A stretch of 64,000 nucleotides of DNA from Undaria pinnatifida. Lineage: Eukaryota; Sar; Phaeophyceae; Laminariales; Alariaceae. Shown piece after piece: positions 57,045-64,000 of the stretch. The DNA lies in the NCBI GenBank assembly GCA_012845835.1, contig JABAKD010000023.1:18648691-18712690 (forward strand), written 5' to 3'. The translations under genes and the position numbers were made by a program. The notes beneath the pieces were generated by a model, which ran no database searches, was not told where the DNA came from, and worked only from the letters and a program-made list of their open reading frames with translations. Position 1 is the stretch's first letter, and every line of letters begins with the position of its first letter.

Positions 57045-57500
57045 CCCTCGAGGGACTCCAGTGCTTCTCGAGCCATCAGGGTGCTTTGTGCCCTCTGGGC
57101 AACCCCCGGCTCCTCACAGAACCGAGCGTGAGCCCAAAACATAGAGGGAAAAGACTGGGATATACTGAAAACAAGTTTAATTCTTTGTCGTTCTTTGTCG
57201 ATTCTTTGTCGTGAATGCGCAATCTGATTGGTTATTCTTTGTCGGAGTCTGTCCCACCCTCAAAAATTTTCGCCGACTCCAGTGCTTCTCGAGCCGTCAG
57301 GGTGCTTTGTGCCCTCTGGGCAACCCCCGGCTCTTCACAGAACCGAGCGTGAGCCCCAAACATTGAGGGAAAAGACTGGGATATACTGAAAACAAGTTTA
57401 ATTCTTTGTCGTTCTTTGTCGATTCTTTGTCGTGAATGCGCAATCTGATTGGTTATTCTTTGCCGGAGTCTGTCCCACCCTCAAATTTTTTTCTCAAAAT
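57045..57500 (+). repeat. Direct duplication of ~225 bp with TTCTTTGTCG repeats
   Basis: The block ACTCCAGTGCTTCTCGAGCC ... GTCTGTCCCACCCTCAAA occurs at about 57056 and again at about 57279, almost identical. Each has three TTCTTTGTCG motifs. It lies 0.8-1.2 kb upstream of the intact gene. Confidence 0.85.
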
Positions 57501-58279
57501 TTTTCGCCCCACCCTCAAAATTTTTCGCCCTACGAGCAGAAAAGCCCGGTTTGCAACCAAACCTTACGTACGTACGCGGGGATAAGGGATGCAGAAACCC
57601 AAACCCCGGGGATGTTGCGGAAACCCGGGGATTTGCCGCAAGTGTGCCCGAGGCCAAAAAGTTTAAAAGACTTGCCACGCGCGACACACTGCACGAATCG
57701 CGCCCAGACCTCCGGCAACGTGAGCCCGACGGTCGAATTGTGCCGACCCCACCCGACGTTTGAGACAAAGGTGCGAGCACGAAGATATGTGCCCGAAGAG
57801 AAAAAAAACACAAATAGATATAATAACATTCGTCCTCGAAATTTTTTTAAACCTTATTCACTTGGTTAATGGGACCTGCTCCGCTCTCAGCGCTCCCACT
57901 TGGAACACGCCTGCCTAAACCCCCCTCTCGGAGAACCTTCCCGGCATTCTTCGCGTTCCTTACTTTCTTCGCTTTCTTCGTTTCTTTGTTTCGCGTTTTT
58001 CTTTTATTTTTTTCATTCCGTAACTTTATTCAACGTATGATCTACGACTTTCAGGTGTTATTCCTTCGTTTTTGATCGACTTTCATGGGTTAAATTTCGT
58101 TTTTACCAACGTATGATCTACGACTCTACGACGCATCCACGGCGCAAAGTCGTGAGATGTTGAAGTTGACTGCCGGCTTTTTAGTGTTCTACGAGTAGGC
58201 ACCTACTTTCAGCTCCCTACGCTGGCCACCTGTCGCCGTAGCGCTTCCCCACCACTTTTAAACTCGGAGAGCGAGCAGC

Positions 58280-61167
58280 ATGTTGTCTTCAAGCATCTAT
58301 CGTAGCTCTCCTGCTAAAAAGCCGAAGCCTACCAACCAAAGCCAAGGAGGGGGAGGTGGTGGAGGCTCTGCCGGTGGCGGTGGTGGGGGTGGGGGTGCAG
58401 GCTGGACCGTGGTCGGCGGCGTTGCGGGCGTCAGAAACACGTACCCTTGCTCTGGCAAGCACTGTGAGGGCACGGTCAACATCCGCAACAGGCGGAATTC
58501 GGCTTTGCTCTTCGGTGTCTGCGACATCTGCGGGGTGTATTACAATTTCAACAAGAAGTTCTGGGGCACCGGTGACAACCCCCGAAAGTGTGACTGGTGC
58601 GGAGGGGACACTGCTGACAGCCCGTCTATTGGTGTGGAAAACGACGGCCCCGACAAGGCGTCCAAACGTGAGTCGGATTTCCTTCGCATTACTTCCGCCG
58701 CTTTTGTTTTCGTGTGGCGACCGCGCCGGTGTTTCCTTTCTAGATGTTTGATCCCCGCGGTGTGCCACCAAGCCAGTCTAGCAGGCATGCCCCGTTGGTG
58801 AGTGGTGTTCATCACTTTTCCACCCATTCTGCGGTTTGTCGCTGCGTGATTTAATTAATACGTTTCTGTTCGAGTGTCTGCGTTCAGCTTGGCTGCTTCG
58901 TACCTTACGGTTGTTGTGATGTGTGTGCGTGCTTGAAATCATCACACTCACACGCCGTTTGCTTCTGCTGTCCTTTTTGTTGCAGCGTGGTACAACTACC
59001 ACGCAGTGTGGAAGGAGTGCCTGGGCAGCAGGACCAGCGAGAAGCTCAAGTTTGGGTGGATCGTCCCAGAGGGGAGTCCCGTGATTGGCGTGAGTAAAAA
59101 AATGCACTCCGTTTTTGCTCTATTGATGTTAATGTTGAATCAGAGTTTCTTTTTTCCTTTTTCTCCCGTGGTTCGGAGTACATCGCAGGCTCTAAGACGC
59201 TTCGTTGTCCGGTAGACCGAATACGACTCCTGGCTTCTGACACTGTTGTAGGCCGGCGACTGCTGTGGAGTAATATTTTTCACGTATGATACTCGCGCGA
59301 GACGAGAGGGTGTTGTGCACCTGCTTCTGCTTACATCACAAACGCGCGGCGTGGTACTTTCATGATGCAACAGGGCGGGTGGGTTCCTGCTGTTTATTTT
59401 TTCGTTTTTCCGATCTGCTGTTGTAGGCCGCCTGTCGAGTAAGAGCAAAGGAGCCAAGTTTGTCCCGGGAGGTTGGGTGTCAGGTATTTTTGGTTGGAAA
59501 AATAGAGCCGCAGATATTTTTTCGGCTGAACAACTGAACCATGCTGCTTTTCTGTTTTTTTCGGACCGTTTTATTCTCTCACTCTCCTGAATACCCCCCC
59601 ACACTTTTGGCGTGGTGACTTGGAAGCCCTTTGCTTGATACCTGCTCGTCTGTCCAGAGACAGTATTCATTGTAATTACAAGTCATCTACATACAGCAGG
59701 ATGTACGTATCCAGGCTCCAAAACCCTCCTACAATCCAGCAGACCGAGTACTCTCATGCTACACAGCAGTACGTACGTATAACCACCCTACGTATTATAC
59801 CAAACACGGTTTATTTTCATATTATCACCTTCGTTGAAACTACCGGTACCACCGTACACATAGAAGCGCAGACGAGAGTAGGTGAACGGTATCAGGTATT
59901 CGGGTGGACAAACTGGGCGGGATCTTAGATTGCTTCACGTTTTCGGCTGTTACAGTACGGCACTGCTAACCCACAAAAAGCACAGCTGACCGTAGTTGCA
60001 TCACGTTGTCGATTGCAGAAGGTCTGCGAGGCCGCGGAGAGGGGTGATCAGGTGGGGAACATCATTCAGCAGACGTGCACTGGCACCATCGCGGAAGGGC
60101 ACCTGCTGCTCAAGAAATCCGTAGACTACCTCTTGGAGGAGCTCCCTGCGCTCCACTACCATTGCGCCAAGCGCGATTTTGACATTGAGGTACATATATA
60201 CGTATATACGCTGTAACCACAGACTTGAATGATTTATGCATATTATATATTTACGCTATGATACATTGTTGTGTCTTTCTGTAGCTTGGATCGCCGTGCG
60301 CAAAATCGGCAACGCGAGCGCTTTTCGCTTGGCCTAACAAAGGCGAATCCCGCCCAGCCCGGGAGCATTGTAACCAACAAATCGGCTGCTGCTCGCCTGT
60401 CAGGTGTATTGCTCTAGGTACTGCTGTATTGCTGTACTGCTGTACGTACTGCTGCACGGCTGTTCTGATGTACGTACTGCTGCACTGCTGTTCTGATGTA
60501 CGTACTGCTGCACTGCTGTTCTCCTGTATGTAGTAAAAGTTTGGTCGGTGGGTGGGTGGAGGGTGCACTGCGTCGTCCGTGGTGGCTGGGCGAGCCGTTC
60601 TGTACGTGGGAGTCTTTTTTTCTGTTTCCTGTTTCATAAGAACCAACCAACTAACTGCGCCCCGCGTACCAGGTGTATACTGCTGTACGTACTGCTGCAC
60701 GGCTGTTCTGATGTACGAACTGCTGCACTGCTGTTCTGCTGTATGTAGTAAAGGTTTGGTCGGTGGGTGGGTGGAGGGTGCACTGCGTCGTCCGTGGTGG
60801 GTTAGTGGGCCGTTCTGTACGTGTGAGTCTTTTTGCGTCCTGTGGGAGATGAACCCGTACGGCGGCATTGTCGTACTGCCCTGTTATTATTTTGTTCTTT
60901 TAGTACTTAATACAGAGGATACAGCACCAACTTGTTTTTGTCCGCCATACCGGCCGGCAACTGGCATATTTCGGGAGTACCACTAGTGATGTTAATAATG
61001 TGATACAATAATCAACGCTACACTGCCCCTGTATTTGAAACGCGCGTGCACAGATGCACCGCATCATCGCCAACAAGCTGGAGTTCAAGCTCCTCGGAAC
61101 CTCCCCCGAGCAAGAGGCCAAGCAGGCCTGCGCAGGGATCCCCGCAGACCTCGGTGACGACTTCTGA
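58280..61167 (+). CDS. Intact four-exon gene: Gly-rich protein with three Cys pairs (258 aa)
   Basis: The exons are 58280-58667, 58986-59089, 60019-60189 and 61054-61167, giving 777 bases: 258 codons plus TGA. All introns are GT-AG (GTGAGT/GCAG, GTGAGT/GCAG, GTACAT/ACAG) and the phases join without a stop. Residues 1-22 are Ser/Lys/Pro-rich and 23-41 form a Gly linker (7+8 Gly). Cysteines 57/62, 81/84 and 104/107 (CSGKHC, CDIC, CDWC) suggest a zinc-binding fold. Exon 3 is Leu-rich and helical (LLLKKSVDYLLEELP), and exon 4 has KLLGTSPEQEAKQAC. Family and function are unknown. The degenerate copies A-D share exon boundaries and 5' splice sites, so this gene, or a close relative, is their source. 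Confidence 0.8.
60415..60800 (+). repeat. Two-copy repeat in intron 3 of the intact gene
   Basis: GTACGTACTGCTGCACGGCTGTTCTGATG followed by TTTGGTCGGTGGGTGGGTGGAGGGTGCACTGCG and TCTGTACGTG occurs at about 60440-60610 and again at about 60680-60820. The CTGCTGTACGTA motif is also repeated within each copy. Confidence 0.75.
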
Positions 61168-61177
61168 AGGCAATACA

Positions 61178-61660
61178 GGGCCACAGCAAGTTGCATCATA
61201 TGTTGGTCAGGTAGTTTGGTGCATGATTGTATTCCCTCACATCGTGGGCTGTTTCGTACCGTGGTGTTTGAGTTTGTTCGTAGCGTAACGTGTGTATATA
61301 TATGCAATTTCGCGCCAATACAGAGCCGTAGCGAGTTGCGTCATAAGGTGGTCAGGTATTTTGCTGCATGTTTGTATTCCCTCGCATCGTGGGCTGTTTC
61401 GTAACGTCGACGTTTGTGTTTCTTCGTATCGTGTGTCTATGGTATTTCGCGCCAACGAGTTGCATCACATGTTGGTTAGGTAGTTGCTTCGTGTTTGAAT
61501 GCCCTCACATCGTGGTCTGCTTTGTACCGTCGATGTTGGTGTTTGTACGTAGTGTCACTTCGCGCCAACACTGAGCCGTAGCGAGTTGCAACATATATTG
61601 GTCAGGTGCTTGCTTCATGTTAGTATTCCGTCGCATTGTGGGCTATTTATAACCTTTAGA
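61178..61660 (+). repeat. Four-unit tandem array downstream of the intact gene
   Basis: GAGTTGCATCATATGTTGGTCAG...CCCTCACATCGTGGGCTGTTTCGTACCGT...TTCGCGCCAA recurs with starts near 61186, 61331, 61459 and 61581 (period 122-145 bp). There is no coding potential. It begins within about 15 bases of the stop codon, so it may form the 3' untranslated region. Confidence 0.8.
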
Positions 61661-62305
61661 TGCAGTCCTTTGACTTTCATATTCCCCTGCAGATTGTGAC
61701 AGATTGTTTTGTGATATTGCGTGTCGTGGAAGTTTGTGCATAAAATAGGCACAGTATGATCAACCTTCGTTGGAAGGGTTTTTGTTTTTCGATGTAGTGT
61801 TGTTATCACAGTGTTCCACTTCGACTACTTGCTCGTATTCATAATTATAGATGTTTTTCTGGAAGTCAAGCGCGTTACTTCATGGCAGGTAGTACAGCCC
61901 CGTGCATGTCCAATGTGCACCGGGTGCTCAGATGCATTTTCCGTATACTGCAAGTAGTCCAGAAGTATAAAACTATATACCTAGACCTCGCCCCCCTCGG
62001 ACGTCTCGCTCGGCATATCCTCCCCCCTCTCAGCCCTTCTCAGCCCGTAATTGCCGAAAAGAAAATTAGTTGCTGGGGAAAAGAACCGTCCCGAAGTTCC
62101 TTGCCTTCCTTGCTTTCCCTAGTCTCATTTTTACTATCTTAGCTCTCATTCTCTGATCTTTACTGCTTGCTCTCTGATATTTTTATTTTGCTTTTTCAGC
62201 AACTTCTTTTTTGTACTTTTACTTTTGAAGTTGGCCAATTGCTGGCTGTTGAGAGGGAATTGCCGTTGACGGCTGCAAACAATTTGAATTTGAAATTTGC
62301 CGGAT

Positions 62306-62460
62306 TGTGGATACCAGTCCCTATGTCCCTCTTGATCCGCAAACACCAACAACTCCCACATCGATGATGTCAAATATTTCCTTACAAAAGGAAAATAAGA
62401 TAATGGAGAGGTGGTTGACGACCTACCCTGCCCATTATCGACTTTGGTATCCAACTCATA
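62306..62460 (+). mobile_element. 155 bp insertion with 4 bp duplication in copy D
   Basis: The other copies read CCGGATCGGCAATAAC. Here GGAT is duplicated (62302-62305 and 62461-62464) around a 155 bp insert that starts TGTGGATACC and ends GGTATCCAACTCATA. The GGATACC/GGTATCC ends are a short inverted repeat. The TGTGG start and 4 bp duplication recall the LTR families here, but the 3' end is not CA, so its class is open. Confidence 0.7.
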
Positions 62461-62490
62461 GGATCGGCAATAACAATTTGAAGTTGAAAT

Positions 62491-63309
62491 TTGCGAAGCG
62501 GACCAAGGCTAGTGCGGGAGGAGGCTCCGCCAACAGTGGGGGTGGTGGAGTTTCAGGATCAGGCGTGTGGAAGCTGGTCGGGCAAGAACGGGACTCGGCT
62601 TCTTCTGGCAATCCTGATTGGTCGTGCCCGAGCAAGGGTTGTGACGGCTTCCTTATCGCACGAAATAGGAAAAACAGGAGTTCCCAGTACGCTGTCTGCG
62701 ACACCTGCAGGAGTGACGAGCCTTCCACGTGCCAAGCTTTTCATAACCTTGACAAGAAGCACTGGGGAAGCGGCGACAACCCTCGTGTGTGTGACTGGTG
62801 TGACGCGGACACCTGTGATTCACCTTCGATCGGCGTCCCTAACGAAGGAGCTGAGAGCTTGACGAAACGTGAGTTTCATTTCTTCGTGTTGTTGGAATTT
62901 GATGTTTGCTGTCAGCTACTATACTACTGATGATGTTGAGGGTTTTTTCCCGTTGTCAGTGTGTTCAGCGCCGTGCGACATAGGTAATAAACCAGATGTC
63001 AACACCCTGTATTTTCGGTAGTGCTGCGTTGAGTGTTGGCTGAGTGTGCTGCAAGTTGTGCGCAATAGACTACCAGTATGTGGTTTTGGGTGTTGGTGAA
63101 CTCAAGCGAATCCTGTTTCCAATAATGATGCACATTGAAATTTACATTGTTTGACCTTGTGTGCCTGTCTGCAACGTCTGCTGTAGCATGTGTGTGCTAC
63201 ACCGGCGTGGTCGAACTACCACACGGTGTGGAAGCTGTGCTTGGGAACGCGTAGCCTGAACAAACTCAAGTTCGCCTTGGTGGTCACGGAGGGCAGTCCC
63301 GTCGTCGGG
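62491..63309 (+). pseudogene. Cys-pair/Gly-rich protein family, copy D (exons 1-2)
   Basis: Exon 1 is open to 62868 and has all three cysteine pairs (CPSKGC, CDTC, CDWC). Exon 2 corresponds to 63206-63309, but the acceptor, CACCAG in copy A, reads CACCGG here, so the AG needed for splicing is lost. The 155 bp insertion adds an open, in-frame extension upstream, though still without a clear ATG. Exons 3 and 4 lie beyond the window. Confidence 0.7.
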
Positions 63310-64000
63310 GTAAGCATGTTGTACTAGTTGTCTACGCAGTTGTGTGCTGTGATTTCTTTTTCATGCGTACAAACACACTTTTGCATGTACGAGTACGTGT
63401 ACGGGGCAGCCCCGTCATCGGGGTATAAGCGGGAATTGTACAAGTACTCAGGTCTACGAGTAGACCTATGCAGTGACGCTGTGTGATGCGATTTCTTTTT
63501 CATACGTACAGCCAAACACACTTCATGTATGTACGACTACGAGTACGGGGCAGTCCCGTCATCGGGGTAAGCGGGGGTTGGACAAGTGGTCCATGCATTG
63601 ACGCTTTGTGCTGTGATATAAATACACGTTTTGGATGTACGACTACGACTACGTGGTATCTATACATGTAAGACGCAATGAAAACGGGCAAGTCTCATCA
63701 CGGGGGTCAGCCAGGGTTGTAAAAATGGTCCATGCAGTGATAAATAACACAGCAGCATGATACCTCAGCACCAGTCGCAGTACACACTGGAGGGTGATAT
63801 ATAGCAGTAAACAGAAGCTGAAGTTAACCTGGGCGATGCTGGAGAGCAGTCCCGTGATTGGGGTTAGCGAGTTGTTCATGTAGTGACGCGGTGTACTACT
63901 ACTGTTACTCATTTTTCATACAACCACATGAACTCTTTGTATTAACGAGTACAAGTAGGGTGCGCAACCTCTTCAGGAATCGCAGTACACGTCGGTCGTG

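Larger units (their letters stand above)
61971..64000 (+). mobile_element. Gene-bearing repeat unit, copy D (cut by window end)
   Basis: It starts with the same ACTATATACC... terminus as A-C and continues through exon 1, exon 2 and the splice-donor array in intron 2 to the window edge. It retains exon 2, like A. Extra sequence is present at 62306-62460 and in intron 1 near 62940-63050. Confidence 0.65.

Noticed and set aside
61178-61660. CRISPR array
   Set aside because: The units are long (122-145 bp), diverged and without repeat-spacer structure, in a eukaryotic context.

Overview
The window is nuclear DNA of an intron-containing eukaryote, most likely an alga or another protist. The evidence is GT-AG (and one GC-AG) introns, chromodomain Ty3/gypsy retrotransposons, a SWIM/OTU gene of Mutator-transposon type, many microsatellites and GTAC-rich hairpins. 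I cannot name the species. Nothing looks prokaryotic. Most of the window is transposons, decayed copies and tandem repeats. Only one gene looks intact: a four-exon gene at 58280-61167 for a glycine-rich protein of 258 residues with three cysteine pairs, of a family I do not recognise.

Layout: 1-2050 is low-complexity DNA plus a dispersed repeat (R, 1290-1590). 2051-5438 and 5441-8716 are two tandem copies (A, B) of a ~3.3 kb unit. Each unit carries a decayed relative of the 58 kb gene and ends in a GC-rich hairpin. Further copies lie inverted at 52642-56846 (C) and direct from 61971 to the window end (D). B and C share a 369-370 bp miniature LTR element (TRIM). 8720-11025 is low-complexity and minisatellite DNA. 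11021-13627 (minus) holds a SWIM zinc-finger reading frame and an OTU protease-like reading frame.

17535-29848 is a 12.3 kb chromovirus (Ty3-1, plus strand). Its LTRs show no base substitutions by eye, its target duplication is AGGG, and it sits inside another copy of repeat R, yet its coding region has six breaks and a changed reverse-transcriptase catalytic residue. 30029-37007 (minus) is a second, deletion-ridden relative (Ty3-2). A diverged solo LTR of that family at 44832-45800 holds a 272 bp terminal-inverted-repeat element flanked by a 9 bp duplication. All three LTR families use nearly the same primer-binding site, GGCGTCGTCG.

38861-41378 (plus) is a decayed multi-exon gene that starts with the end of a WRN/RNase D-like exonuclease domain and continues into what looks like a transposon-type protein. 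42.2-43.0 kb is a tandem array related to the hairpin terminus of units A-C. 45.8-52.6 kb has no convincing gene and contains CAG and poly-G arrays.

The main story is gene-family turnover by mobile DNA. One intact gene has at least four degenerate copies within 60 kb. These have lost exon 2 (B, C), a splice acceptor (D), cysteines (A, C) or reading frame (A), and they are framed by recurrent termini that suggest a gene-carrying mobile unit.
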